DNA from: Hyaloscypha bicolor E
Taxonomy: Eukaryota; Ascomycota; Leotiomycetes; Helotiales; Hyaloscyphaceae
DNA: 64,000 bases
Assembly: GCF_002865645.1 (NCBI RefSeq)
Contig: NW_020194517.1
Coordinates: forward strand, 930,001 to 994,000
Direction of reading: 5' to 3'
The first letter of the stretch is position 1. The number at the start of each line of letters is the position of its first letter. This document shows, one piece after another, positions 11,201 to 21,857 of this stretch. Made by a program: the position numbers and the translations under genes. The notes beneath the pieces are model-generated. The model did not search any database, was not told the origin of the DNA, and saw nothing but the letters and a program-made list of their open reading frames with translations.

Positions 11201-11626
11201 CGATGGCACTTATTCGTTGTCTCAAAGGCAAAAGATTCTTGGAGATTATCACACAGATGCTGCTACACGGATATTGTTAATGACTACTGGAACCGGAGCG
11301 GTTGGGTACGACCTTCCTCCCCCTGAGTTGCCCTTCACTGATCTGACCTCTCTCGACAGACTCAACCTCACAATAGCGAATTGCGTGTATATCTTAGAGC
11401 CACAGTGGAACCCAATGGTCGAGAATCAAGCCATTGGTCGGGTTTTGAGACTTGGTCAGAGCAGAAACGTCAAGGTTGTACGCTATATAGTGAAGGGAAC
11501 TGTGGAAGAGGTAAGCTTCAGATCTGTTTCCTAAAGTTTTTGCTGACTTCCTGAAACTAGGGAATGCGATCTCAGCAAGCAAGAAAACTAGGCTTTGCAA
11601 AACTTGGATGGAAGGAGAGCCAATGA
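8282..11626 (+). CDS. SNF2-family ATPase with RING finger (Rad5/HLTF-like)
   Basis: Ten exons: 8282-8391, 8449-8617, 8683-9338, 9388-9489, 9559-9803, 9860-9893, 9943-10121, 10188-11070, 11120-11510, 11561-11626. All junctions are GT-AG and in phase, giving 944 residues. Nuclear DNA-translocating ATPases of this kind act in chromatin remodelling or DNA-damage tolerance, and the RING makes E3 ubiquitin ligase activity likely. Residue positions: Walker A DDMGLGKT near 370-377; motif Ia region VIVPSSLLINGW near 425; VLTTYHT; DEAH near 497-500, split by an intron after DEA's first base; WCLTGTPIQNSLEDL; RING near 685-738 (CTHC, VCGHLFCSEC, QCSLC) inserted between the helicase lobes, as in Rad5/Rad16; C-terminal lobe with IIFSCWTRSLDLV, GYDL, QAIGRVLRLGQSRNVKVVRY. 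The start ATG opens an exon coding for MTSLKRTSGLE. The first 300 residues contain the CFGMIHNA motif and no certain HIRAN domain. Rad5 versus Rad16 orthology is not settled. Confidence 0.92.
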
Positions 11627-13160
11627 GCAGTTACATCGGTGTCTAAAAGGGATTGATATGCGTAAATATTGGGAAGAATTAAGTACTTATCTTGAACAGG
11701 TTACAAGTGAGCAAGGCTCTAGCTTCGCAGCCCTGTCTAGGCGAATGTATTTTCCTCGCGAGTTTCTTGATTCGAGAAAAGGGCGAGACAAGCGAGGTCA
11801 CATGATAAGTAAATGATCGCTGCTGAGGACTATGTCGCGTGAAACCTAGTCAGTCAATTTGAAATGAAGCTTTCAAGAAAATTGTTAGTGATGTTGACTT
11901 CTAAGATTAATCGCTACAACCACAAGCTAAGAGGACCAGCCATCACGTGATAACAGGTGGGCAGCCGCTCGAATTTTGAGGGTAAGTTAGGATAAAATTG
12001 AAACGCTAAAAGTTGTAGCATGATTGTCAAGGTGGCCAGCAGTTACCTGGAGACATCTGCAATTATGAGGAAATGAGGGGAGCTCAGGGACATGTCGCGA
12101 GCATATCACGTGAGAGCAATGCCCAAGGGTTACTCAAGCAATAAAGAGTTAATAATGTATTTTCTTTATACCTGCGAGTAAGAGAGTACTACTAGCTGAA
12201 AAATAGAGAGCCAACTATTTGAAGCCTTCAACGGAAGTTTGATGTTGACCTTAACACGTGATTTAACGGCAGCAAGAGGGCTCCCTGGTGTGAAATATTG
12301 AAGTTACGAAGGGGCCTATGAACTTGAAGAGCCCCACGCTACATGAATGACGCTAGTCTTGCGGTAAAACAACTCATTGGACTCTCTGTTCGGACGCCTC
12401 ATTTTCAGCCTCAGGCAACAAGAAATCGAAAAGCGGTGCTGAAAAAACCGGCCTCCCATCTGAGGAGTTGTCGCTTGGACGTCCAGTGAACTTTGAGGAT
12501 GTCAAAAGCACTTCTACTAGCTCATTCTAAATTTAGCGACGATTCCCAGCACGTCACTGCTCCACGTGATAAAATTCTCACCTGACACAGAGAAGCGGGC
12601 CATAGGATAGGCCAGTGAGACAATACAATCAATGGAAATGGTCCAGTCTCGAAAGGCAACGGGAGACGAAAGCTCAGCCGGTACTGTTTGCAGGCTCTCG
12701 CTATCCCGTCCTCTCTATTTCGTTAGCATGGACTGCACTGCCTCGCTGCTTTTACCTCCAAATACAACTGCCTGTCAACTGCACAATTTCTGGTCAAGGC
12801 CTCATTCATTGGCACATCTGAATTTCGAAGCCGTCGAAGCCGCCGGACGCTCTGCTGGCCGCAAAATGACCAGCATCTCCAACCCGGCTAGAACCGCAAC
12901 AACATCACCACTTCTTGCTCCTGCGCCCCCAGATAGCTTTTACTCGTTGTAACAAGCTTTCATACTCCAACGTCTTCCTCGCACACGAGGCGGCATCTGC
13001 CCACGTCTTTGCTTCATTCCTAATGTTGGATACAAGACTCGGTGACTTCAATATATCACCTAATTTCGTACCAAATATGTCCAGCTCTTTGATTCTAGAA
13101 CAGAATTGTGTCAAAGTTTTCTAACCAGTATTCTACATATAAAGATAAGCCCTCGTTATG
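11627..13160. other. Intergenic stretch, no convincing gene
   Basis: Several open frames of 60-106 codons exist on both strands (for example 12632-12952 plus and 12905-13114 minus), but none shows a recognisable domain, splice-linked neighbours or consistent composition. The stretch contains four CACGTGA-type E-box words. It lies downstream of the SNF2 gene and downstream of the HET pseudogene, so it is a tail-to-tail spacer rather than an obvious promoter. Confidence 0.5.
11943..12569. promoter_or_regulatory. Cluster of four CACGTGA words
   Basis: TCACGTGA occurs at 11943-11950 and 12106-12113, and CACGTGA at 12255-12261 and 12563-12569. CACGTG is the classic bHLH/Cbf1-type site. Four in about 630 bp is more than expected by chance, but no adjacent gene start explains them. 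Function is unknown. Confidence 0.35.
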
Positions 13161-14985
13161 CTATGCTTCAAGCGCCCGAGTAGATAGTATGCAAGAGAAC
13201 GTGTTTGGGGCAGGTGAACTCCCGGAGGAGGAGCGGTTGCCAACGAGTGTGCGCGACCAGAGAGCTTCTGGAATTGAGGGATACGGAGTTTCAATCACTT
13301 TGTCGTTTGATGTTGATCCAATTGGTTGGGGGCCCACAGATGGGAAACCGCTATTGTATGGGAATATTTCATCAACCTCGTATGCATGAAATGCACTCAT
13401 GTTCTGGACACGGTCAAATAAAGCCCCACACAGGGATAAAATATGTCTTTTTCTTCCAGAAATTGTGACTTCCGTCTCGAAAGTGGGAGTAAAGGAGAGG
13501 AATGTCCCAACGTGGTACCTCATGGTCTCCCAGGATTCACCAGAGTCGCAGATCCAGTATGGAGCCCAGGATGCAAAGTCAGTGTGCACACACGCGCTTA
13601 AAATGGTGTCCCTCTCTACATATCTCTTCGTTAGGGTTTGCAAATCGCCTGGTTGTCGCAGGATTTCCCCGACAGGATTGCTCGTAATGCGGGGGACGTT
13701 GAGAGAGTGCCATTCCGTGATTAAGGAGCGAGCAAACCTGACGAAGACTTCCTCTGGGGAGCAGTCGTAGTCGACGAGAAGTCCAAGATTTGAGAATCCA
13801 GAGAGTCCAAGGAGCCCATAGATCTTGTCTCATGGATTGGTTGCGGCAGCTGACCGGCCGAGTAGGAGGGCCTTCTAGAGCATCTGGTCCTGATCATGAG
13901 TTTGACCCTGACCATCGCGTATCTTTTCGATTTTGGGATCAGTTTTGAGGGTATTATGATTCTTTATGGCACTTTCTGGTCGGCGCGAGAGGATAAACTG
14001 AGACTGATCCTCTTTTAAGTTTGCCAACTCAACGAATTTTTGCCATTCTGGACGATACCAGGCTTATTCCTCACCGATTCTCTCGTAATATCAGCTTTTA
14101 GCCATTCTATATATCGGTACTCTCCCTTCGCCAGGCTTTTTCTCTCGAAGGATAATGCCCAACCAGTGGCCATCCAGGCACCCATCCTAATGAAGTCAAA
14201 GTCAGCATACTTTGATCAGAGAAGTGAATACTCTACAGACCTGGCGGACCGAGAGAGGTGTAAACCAGGAAAAGACGCTGCAGGTGAGAAGGATACATAA
14301 TCGTTCTGTTAGATCAAAGTTGTTGCAGCCACGATGTCTGACTATTTTTAATGCGAGTTCCAACATAGAACTGGCATATCGTATCTCCCGAGAGCAATTT
14401 CTTGGAGAATCCACAGCCGATACCAGTAATCTCGCGTTAATAAGCAACACAGATAGACATGTACCTTTCTCTTGAAAGAAGTATACCTTATTCTGGTGCA
14501 AATGCGCCAACCAGGTTGGCATATAATGTCTGGATGCGTTGAGGATGGCCCAAGGCGGTGACGTCGACTAAGATCCCTCAACGTCAACGTCGATATCGCC
14601 AAGTTGCTTCCATCAGCTTCAACGCTAAGCTAAACTACAACATGCTGGGTAGAGGCATATATGTCTTTAATTTTTCGAACCTGAGCTTCCAGCTCTTGCA
14701 CGTTTTCTTGGTGATGCACATAATATCAATCTAAAGCTTGAAACCCTGCTTTACTTTCGGACAGTCTTGCAATTGCCGCATGACTGCTGCAAGATTACTC
14801 CTGATTGGAAATTTTCCTTCGCTGATCAAAACAATGACATCCGTCCAGGGATTCCGAGGGCCCCAGAGATATGACAAGGTAACGCAATCGCCCCATGTGT
14901 ACCTCCAAGGGGGCAAAGTGTTGTCCAAAGCCACTAGCCTAGCTTGCACTTGAGTTTGCGGAGAAGATGAAAATGGCCAGCGGTA
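13161..14985 (-). pseudogene. HET-domain (heterokaryon incompatibility) pseudogene
   Basis: HET-domain proteins trigger incompatibility cell death in filamentous ascomycetes. The minus strand shows the family order: VTLSYLWGP (14890 region), a KLxIDIMCI stretch, NVQELEAQVRKIKDIYASTQHVVV, YWYRLWILQEIALG (14400 region), MPVLC, then DKIYGLLGLSGFSNLGLLVDY (13800 region), VFVRFARSLITEWHSL, and a C-terminal region ending at 13161. The reading is broken at least four times. TAG at 14731-14733 and at 14630-14632 stand where Trp is expected, TGA at 13830-13832 where Arg is expected, and a 1-nt shift lies near 14705-14715. More decay lies between 14350 and 13860. Both Trp stops are G-to-A on this strand, i.e. 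CpA to TpA on the other, which is the RIP signature, although the gene is not in an obvious repeat. The original start was not located. Confidence 0.8.
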
Positions 14986-15327
14986 TTTTGTCAGCTACCT
15001 AGGAATGGAACGCTCAAGGTACCTTAGTTGCCAATCACATGACTTTCCTTGCTCTACCAGGCGCCTTATATAGAGCTATGAGGTGTTCATTATTTCTGTC
15101 TGGTAACATTTTTGTAACGAATTTCAAGCTACAATGTATCTCAGATGCCAAGAATCCTTATCCTAGGACATAGCAATTTTTCAGGGGCTCTTCCGTCCAC
15201 GTGCACGAGTTCACTGTGGTTTCAGGCTGACGGCACGTGAAATGCATGCTAGCCTTAGTGCATCTTGAAAGCGATGCGGCTGATTGGTCACCTTTCTTCT
15301 GTATCTCCAAGCATCACATCAACATCA

Positions 15328-15389
15328 ATGATTAGGTTCAAACCACCAACATGAAGGGGCACGATGACGGAGAAGCAGGAGAGCCATAG
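15328..15389 (+). promoter_or_regulatory. Two chained upstream ORFs before the carrier gene
   Basis: The first uORF starts at ATG 15328 and stops at TGA 15352-15354. That stop overlaps the start of the second uORF (ATGA, ATG at 15351), which ends at TAG 15387-15389, past the main ATG at 15364 and in another frame. A ribosome loading at either ATG would bypass the main start, so translation of the carrier may be held down. Whether the transcript includes both ATGs is unknown. The 340 bp upstream of 15328 hold CACGTG-like words (15199, 15234) but no gene. Confidence 0.55.
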
Positions 15390-16453
15390 CAATTACAAGG
15401 GCTTTGTGGCGGGCGTGTTTTCTGGCATTGCGAAGCTCTCTGGTATGTCAAAACCCCACTCCTCCAGGACCGTCCTCGAGATTTCGGCTGGAGAGCTTCT
15501 GGGACGATATATCGAGTTAGATTAGAGGATAGGAGACATACGAAAAGATACAGACCAAGCTAACTCACGGTATAGTGGGGCACCCTTTCGATACAATCAA
15601 AACAAGGTTACAAACCTCCGACTCAGCCCGCTTCTCTGGCCCCCTCCAATGTCTCCTCCAAACTATACGGAAAGAAGGCGTGCCCGGATTATACAAAGGT
15701 GCTACCCCACCGCTTGTAGGATGGATGTTCATGGACAGCATCATGCTCGGGTCACTCACCTTCTATCGACGAATCCTGCATGAAACCCTCTTCAATCCGC
15801 ACCGCATGGCCGCCTCCCCCTCCTCCTTCGCGGAACGAGACCTCCGTCTCCCTGACTCCAAGATCCACAAGCTGCCCACAATCGGCCACGCCATGGCAGG
15901 TGTGATGGCAGGCGCAACAGTCTCGTTCATCGCAGCACCAGTCGAGCACATCAAAGCACGACTGCAGATTCAATACTCGTCCAAGAAGTCCGAGAGACTG
16001 TATAAAGGGCCCATTGACTGCCTGTCGAAGATCTACAAATACCACGGTATTCCTGGGGTATATCATGGTCTGTCCGCTACGTTGTTGTTTAGAAGCTTCT
16101 TCTTCTTCTGGTGGGGGAGCTACGATGTGTTCACGAGGCTGTTGACTGAGAAGACGGACTTGAGCACGCCGGCTGTAAATTTTTGGGCGGGTGGGCTAAG
16201 TGCCCAAGTGTTTTGGATTACGAGCTATCCAAGTGATGTGATAAAGCAGCGAATTATGACGGATCCACTGGCTGGAGGACTCAATGATGGGGCGAGGAGG
16301 TTCCCGGATTGGAAGACCGCTGCAAGGACCGTATATGCGGAAAATGGGTGGAGAGGATATTGGAGGGGTTTCTTGCCGTGTTTTTTGAGAGCATTTCCAG
16401 CGAATGCGGTAGCATTGTTTGCATTCGAAGGCGTTATGAGGGCTTTACCATAG
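15364..16453 (+). CDS. Mitochondrial carrier (SLC25) family protein
   Basis: Two exons, 15364-15442 and 15576-16453, joined in phase (CTC TCT G / TG GGG CAC); 318 residues, a normal length for the family. Such carriers exchange metabolites across the inner mitochondrial membrane. The three signature P-x-[DE]-x-x-[KR] motifs are present at the expected spacing: PFDTIKTRLQ, PVEHIKARLQ and PSDVIKQRI. The first follows FVAGVFSGIAKLSVGH, and GLYKGATPPLVGWMFMDSIMLG follows it. This wording is typical of the carnitine/ornithine/Ymc-like branch, but the substrate cannot be told from motifs alone. The ATG at 15364 is chosen because the preceding ATG (15351) leads only to a short out-of-frame uORF. The 317 bp to the convergent eL22 gene hold nothing recognisable. 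Confidence 0.93.
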
Positions 16454-16770
16454 ATGATAGAGAGGGATTTTTGTGTGGCGTTCGGGTTTACAATCTCCTT
16501 CAATGTAAATGTCAAATGTACACAGTGTAGCATTATATATAGACTAAGAATAGACCAATCTCACTTCGCTTTGAAACACTCACCTTGGGATCACTTCACA
16601 TGTAAAGAACCAGTGTTGGGGGACTGTAAAGAGCTTGAAGTGTAGTCACAGAGTAGTTCTTTCTGATACAGGCCATTGTGACAGGAATAGAAGCAGCTTG
16701 GCATTGGCAAGCTATCTATGCTCGATATCCTCATTCACTATCCATCGCGACGTCCATCTCAATCGACCCT

Positions 16771-17396
16771 CTACTCATCCTCCTCCTCATCGGCATCATT
16801 GACAACGTTGAAGAATCGAAGCTCGTAAACACCCTTGGAGGTCGAGACAACACGGAGCCAATCTCTCAACTGCTGCTTCTTGAGGAACTTCTTTGTCCTA
16901 TTCCAGCGGTGTCAGTGATTATCCTTCTTCCCCCTCCCAGAAGCGGAGTAGACGCAGTTGTACTCACAAGTACTTGAGGTATCGTCCAGAGAACTGGGTG
17001 TGCGCAGTGACCTCGATCTTCCCATCACCGAGATTCTTGATCAACACAACATCGCCGAGGTTTCCGACACGATTGTCAACCTTGATTTTGTCTTGAAGGA
17101 ACTTCTCGAAGGCGGAGACGTCGAAGATCTTGTCGCTTGCAGGTTGCGAAGCGTTGATGATGAACTTTTCTTCTCGTCAGCACAAGCTGTTCTACGCACG
17201 GCCTCGACTCAAATCCTATGATGAAGATCAGTCCGAGGAGGATAGGAGAGTGTTCACCTTGTTAGTGACCTTGGCCTGCTTGCCCTTGGCGGATTTCTAC
17301 AAATCGATGATCTTAGCCTACTGTATCACGCCGCAACCTCTCAAGAGGCGGGCCAACAGCAAAGCAATTTCATGTACATACTGTTGATGGTGCCAT
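16771..17396 (-). CDS. RPL22: 60S ribosomal protein eL22 (L22)
   Basis: Four exons on the minus strand, 17396-17382, 17296-17258, 17164-16968 and 16897-16771, give 125 residues, the usual size. A tiny first exon (MAPST) and a basic second exon ([13 protein letters not shown]) precede the conserved body: [27 protein letters not shown], then [22 protein letters not shown] across the last intron, and the acidic tail DADEEEDE. The protein is a non-essential, surface-exposed component of the large ribosomal subunit. Introns of 85, 93 and 70 nt follow GT-AG rules, the second using acceptor GAAAAG. A TCACGTGA word near 17727 lies upstream and could belong to its promoter. Confidence 0.94.
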
Positions 17397-18362
17397 TCTG
17401 TATTCGGGATGTGGTCGCAAAGAGGTAGAATCCTGCGCCGTTTGTCGATTGAGATGGATTGATGAGGAAATCATTGATTTTCGAACCAGAAAAGCTCGCG
17501 GAGTAAATTTTGTGCGGTGCCAAGACTTCGAGCTCGCTTAAGATCTTACCTAGGCCTCTCTTTTTGGGTTCACGTGCCTCCCCAGGTGGAGGAGTAAATC
17601 AAGGAAAGAGGAGAAGTAAATCAATATTAGGAGGCTAAAGATACTCAAAGTAATCTACCAATTTCCCTTCCCTCAAGCACTCTAAGCCTCTGTTCCAATT
17701 GTGAGCGTTTGCTGGGCTTTTTTCAATATCACGTGACTATAAGTGAGCGGAGAACTCTCTTTGCATTTCCTGTTACTGTTTGGCATAGTTCGGGTGGAGG
17801 GAAACAATGTTTACCTTCTGTTCGTCTAGAGTGTTCAAGTAAGAGGTACGGTATACAAAATCAGCCACACACACCGGACCGCAGCATGATCATACCTTGA
17901 GGATCACAGCATGAGGTGGGTGAACTTGGTATCACGAAACTCAATTTGGAATTGATTGTCTGGGGTGTCGAGAATCTCTTGACTTAATTAATTATCATGT
18001 ACACGACCGTCTAACCCCAAAATAGACCGCAGTCCGTAGACCTGCCGGCCAGAAACGAGAAGTCCGATGAGAAAGACATGCAAGAAAACCCAATCCTCCC
18101 GTTATGAATCATGACCGCAGAAAATCCCATGTGTCCAACATTCAAGCCCCCTGCCAACATGCAGCCAACCAGGATATTAGTCGAGTGCTGAGGAGATACC
18201 CAAAAAGCCGAACATGCCGTGCCAAGAAATTCTGTGGAAGATGACGCTACGCTAAACGCCGTTATGTCAATGGAAGCGTAGAAAATTGGCGAAGATTATG
18301 TGAGTCGGGCATCGCCAGAGGATGAGATTTCGGATTCGAGAGTAAATGTCGTCGTGGTCGAC
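17397..18362. other. Intergenic, eL22 promoter side
   Basis: About 970 bp between two minus-strand genes, so it holds the eL22 promoter and the PMP3 3' flank. TCACGTGA is present near 17727 and CACGTG near 17570. No open frame with a recognisable product was seen. Confidence 0.5.
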
Positions 18363-18776
18363 TTAATACTTTAAGATGATATATCTGCAGCTTGTTAGCG
18401 ATCGCTCCAGGGCTCATGACGTCAAAGAAACGTCGGATGTGGGTATCAAGGTTTTATTGTTGCCTGACGATAACAAAAAGATTGGAAATACATACAAAGC
18501 GTGAATAATTCCGGGAATATAACCAAGAATTGTCAAGAGGATGTTGATCAATAAGTCGGCACCGCAGCCACGCTGGGAGTTTGTTAGTCAAATTCAATGG
18601 GCGATGGGTTTCTTGCTTACCTCAAGGAAGACGCCAAGAGGGGGAAGGATGACGGCAAGAATGATCTTGCAAATGTCGCTGAACGTAAGTTAGCTTCTGG
18701 GGTGGAAAGACACTCTTCAAAAGTGGTGCGATGGGCCTCGATTCGGAAGTCTGTCTTACCTTGCAGTGAAAGGCAT
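18363..18776 (-). CDS. PMP3: Plasma membrane proteolipid 3 (PMP3/UPF0057)
   Basis: Four exons on the minus strand, 18776-18760, 18678-18621, 18572-18496 and 18384-18363, giving exactly the canonical 57 residues. The protein starts MPFTASDICKIILAVILPP, then has LGVFLERGCGADLLINILL and ends GYIPGIIHALYIILKY: two hydrophobic transmembrane helices joined by the charged RGCGAD loop. PMP3-type proteolipids sit in the plasma membrane and help keep membrane potential and cation/salt tolerance. The last exon is only 22 nt. It is identified because GCT TT / A TAT ATC restores the conserved YIILKY end, while reading through the 111-nt intron gives an unrelated tail. Confidence 0.95.
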
Positions 18777-19353
18777 TGTGGATGAGTTATAGATGGACGA
18801 AAACTAATTTTTGGACAAGTACAAGAATCTTAAAGATTGTCTTCGGGATTGGGATAAAATTGATATGAATATCTGATGAATGAGAAAGGAAGAGCCGTGG
18901 ACATCGTTGCTTTATTTAAAGCTTGCCTACCTGAACGCAGCCCACGTCATTGACCTTGGCAAGCGGCAATCAGCCCATGCGCTTGCGTTGCCAGGATTTC
19001 CAATGGAGATGCTTCTTCTCTGCGTCACTACCCGCTGGGGGCATCTAAATCGCATCAAATGCCCTTTGATTCGAGTAAGATCCCGGGTTTTCCATAGAAG
19101 TTGCTTGGTAGGGTCTCACCAAGTGGGGAGACGTGTGGTGTGGCGGTGGCCGCAAGATCGAAGTGTGGCTGATGCTCGAGACTTGTAGGTCAAGACATCA
19201 CCAGAAACAGGACAGGAACGAATCCACCCTTGGAAATTGAAGGGGAATATCAGAGGCGACTTCGAGTAGGAGCAGCAAGATTTTGGCAGTTCGGGGTTTG
19301 ATCCTAGAGACAAAGGGGTTCTATTTTCGTCGCCGGACTTTCCGAGGCGAGTA
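18777..19353. other. Intergenic, PMP3 promoter side
   Basis: About 580 bp between PMP3 and the pogo-type element. Overlapping short frames on both strands show no domain. It presumably carries the PMP3 promoter. Confidence 0.45.
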
Positions 19354-20341
19354 GAAGGTTTCACTGGCCAACCGCCCAAACTACTCAACCGCCCAAAATC
19401 GCTACCTTCAAAAAATCATAATTCAACACCCACATAATATTTTACTACCAAATCAATTGTTTTCTGAAGCTTTTTTAGCCCCTCAACATGCCTGTAAAGA
19501 AAAATCACTATGCCGAATTTCCGGACGATCCCAATGAGCTCTCTGAGAGCGTGCGATTACAGATAGCCCATGACGATTATCTCGATCACAATACCAGCAA
19601 GAAGACTAAATCCATTCGAAAATGCGCGAGAGAGCATGGAATTGCATACGAAACCCTTCGAGATCGAATTAATGGAGCGAAACCAAAGGAACAAGATACA
19701 GCGGCAAGACAGCGTTTGTCAGGGAGGCAAGAGGCGGTCATTCAGTATCATATTCAAAAATTGGAAGTATGGGGCTGGCCCCTAATAGTTCATAGGGTTC
19801 ACTATATAATAGCGAATTCGGTTAATATTTGAGCTTTTATAATCGAAAAATCGAATAGTATCTAAAGCACAATTGAATATTTAAGTAATGTGAGCGATTA
19901 TTTGTTCCAAAAATTAGGTACTTAAATTTAGGCTTATTACCCCACTAAACGCAAGTCACTAATTCTTATCCCAAAGAAAATTCAATAAGAAATATTATTA
20001 TAATAATGCAAAAAACCTTCTAATATACTCTCTTATATTAAGCCATATATTACCAAAGAATTTAGGACGTTATATAAGATATTTAATTAATTATATAGAA
20101 ATTAGTGAGGGGTAGAGATGGCAGGGTAAAAATCAGTGGGAAAATGCCAAAAATGCTACTAAATAAATAATTTTAGTAATACTATATAGTTTTAAAGTAA
20201 TATATAGCCATTAGGGGGTTGAGAATACTATAAAGTATTACTATTTAATAGGAATTAAAATTTTATTAAGGCGTTAATTAAATATTAAGATTTTAATTTT
20301 GGGCGGTTGAGTAGTTTGGGCGGTTGGCCAGTGAACCCTTC
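19354..20341 (+). mobile_element. Pogo-type (Fot-like) element, internally reduced
   Basis: A 988-bp element with inverted repeats of about 45 bp. The left end GAAGGTTTCACTGGCCAACC matches the complement of the right end GAAGGGTTCACTGGCCAACC and continues through CGCCCAAACTACTCAACCGC. TA flanks both sides (19352-19353 and 20342-20343). It encodes only the N-terminal DNA-binding part of a pogo transposase. From 19833 to about 20290 the interior is AT-rich non-coding DNA with TAA/TTA runs, consistent with RIP decay or fill-in. It must be non-autonomous. The next 370 bp (20342-20711) hold no gene. Confidence 0.88.
19488..19832 (+). pseudogene. Pogo transposase fragment: HTH domain only
   Basis: Open for 114 codons from ATG 19488 with no stop. 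It shows the psq-type helix-turn-helix (KSIRKCAREHGIAYETLRDRI) followed by the start of the CENP-B-like second DNA-binding domain (RLSGRQEAVIQYHIQKLEVW, GWPLIVHRVHYI). Full pogo/Fot transposases run to 500 or more residues with a DDD/E catalytic domain, none of which is present here. The intact frame in an otherwise decayed element is odd: a DNA-binding fragment like this could occupy element ends, but there is no evidence that it is expressed. Confidence 0.75.
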
Positions 20342-20711
20342 TAATCGGAAGACCTGGGGTCCTCCCCTAATGATTTTCGAATGAGATCAGCTGAGAACTC
20401 CCAAGGGCTCTGTTGTACTTGGCGGTTCACAAAGTTAATCGCAAAAGGAGAACTGGAACGAACTCAAACCAGAGTAGGCAGTATTACGGAGTACGGAGGA
20501 CATGGCTCGTCGTCAACTCCTTTGTCCAAGTCTTCGAGACAAGACCCTCGCTTGGCTAACCATTTTCCTTCTAGTGGTGGCTAGATCAAAGAGAGCGAGC
20601 CGGTGTACTTTAGCATTCGTCCCCTTCCGATAACTGGTTACAGTCCCTTTCAACTTTGCTCTCTTCCAGGAAAAGTTCCAGAGGAAGCCTTCACCACGTG
20701 CACAGGCCAAG

Positions 20712-21382
20712 GGGAAAAAGTAAAACGACCCCCCCTCCTCCCCCCCGGTGTCGATTTGGGGTGTCGATGGGGGCCACATTAACCGAAATCAGCAAGCGTT
20801 AGCAGGTGCGCGTATTGCATTCTCTGCTCTAATGGCTTGTTATTGTCATTATCATTTCCAGAGAAATTTAGTTATATTGCAATTAGTCAAAATAAATAAA
20901 TAAAATTAGGGTCTTATAGGCTTATAATAATGCATATTTCCTAACAATCTCTAGTAGAACGGGAAAATATAAAACGATACCTCCCCAGATATAAATTAGG
21001 GGATATTAATTGGGGGGTGTTAATTGAGGGGTATTAATTAGGGGTGTTGACCTTAGGAGAGCCTGAAAATTTAGCGATTAAGCACCTGGAACTTATTTGC
21101 CTCGTACGCAATAATCGCCTCGCTCATCCCATATCCAAAAACTAGAGCTCTTATATATAAACTTATACGAGTAATTATTTAGACATTATTAAAACTCTAA
21201 AATCTATTAATACTCCTATTTCATACCCGCGATAGGGGAAGAGAGGTCTTGGGGGGTTTCTTAGTAATAAACTCGGGAAATGCCAAGCGCTAAGCCAAAA
21301 AAAACAAAAAAAAAAAGCTTCTGCCATCAACACCCCTAATAGACACCGGGAGGGAGGAAGGGGGGTCGTTTACCTTTTTCCC
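20712..21382. mobile_element. Non-coding TIR element with G-rich subterminal repeats
   Basis: The left end (20712-20768) and the complement of the right end (21322-21382) agree over about 60 bp. GGGAAAAAG is followed by TAAA-CGACCCCCC, then CCTCC-CCC, then GGTGTC-ATT-GGGGTGT-GATGG. Differences are mostly transitions. The words GGGGTGTTAATT and GGGGTATTAATT recur inside near 21000-21060, like extra copies of the terminal GGTGTYRAT unit. The interior is AT-rich and codes for nothing recognisable. No clear target duplication was found, so the superfamily is open. Confidence 0.7.
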
Positions 21383-21857
21383 GTATCTTTCGGTAAAATT
21401 TAACCACGTAAGACTTCCGGGCGTGTCGTTAGCAGAATTACAGCCTTGACTGAGTAGCTTTCGATGGTACCACAGAAGCATGAACTTTGAAGGTGGATTC
21501 TCGAGGATCAAAATCTGCACACCAACCAAATCAACGAAGGTCCCAGTCTCTCCACAACAAAGAACCTTAACTGATTGTACGATAGTGACTCGAATAGTGA
21601 CTGATCTAGAAATTGGCAAGGTATAGAGGCGCTGCAGCTTCGCCAGGACGAGTGAGGATGGGTGGGGCCTGATTTCTAGATTCAGTCGCCGAGCTTTCGA
21701 CCACAATTTACGGACGTTGGTGAGTTCGATGAGGCGGCGCACTATCTACTTCAAGTCAGCATTGAAGTAACCTGGACGGGACCGTTAGGGGAAGAGCTCT
21801 CAAGACTTCGAAATCCCTGCCAAGGTAGCGGCTCGTTGCTAGCGAAGTCTTAACCAA
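21383..21857. other. Intergenic, no gene seen
   Basis: About 475 bp of normal base composition between the TIR element and a disrupted gene. A minus-strand open frame crosses it and the element end, which argues against it being real. Confidence 0.4.

Noticed and set aside
11595..11816. Separate small gene after the SNF2 gene
   Set aside because: Its start overlaps the last SNF2 exon in another frame, and the rest shows no domain.
12632..13114. Small genes at 12632-12952 (+) and 12905-13114 (-)
   Set aside because: They overlap or face each other without splice partners, domains or codon preference.
15575..15577. GTG start for the carrier gene
   Set aside because: It is created by the exon junction; the upstream exon from ATG 15364 supplies the conserved FVAGVFSGIAKLS segment.
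18363..18495. PMP3 with a read-through C-terminal tail (HALYVFPIF...)
   Set aside because: A GTATGT donor and CTGCAG acceptor restore the universal YIILKY ending and the canonical 57-residue length.
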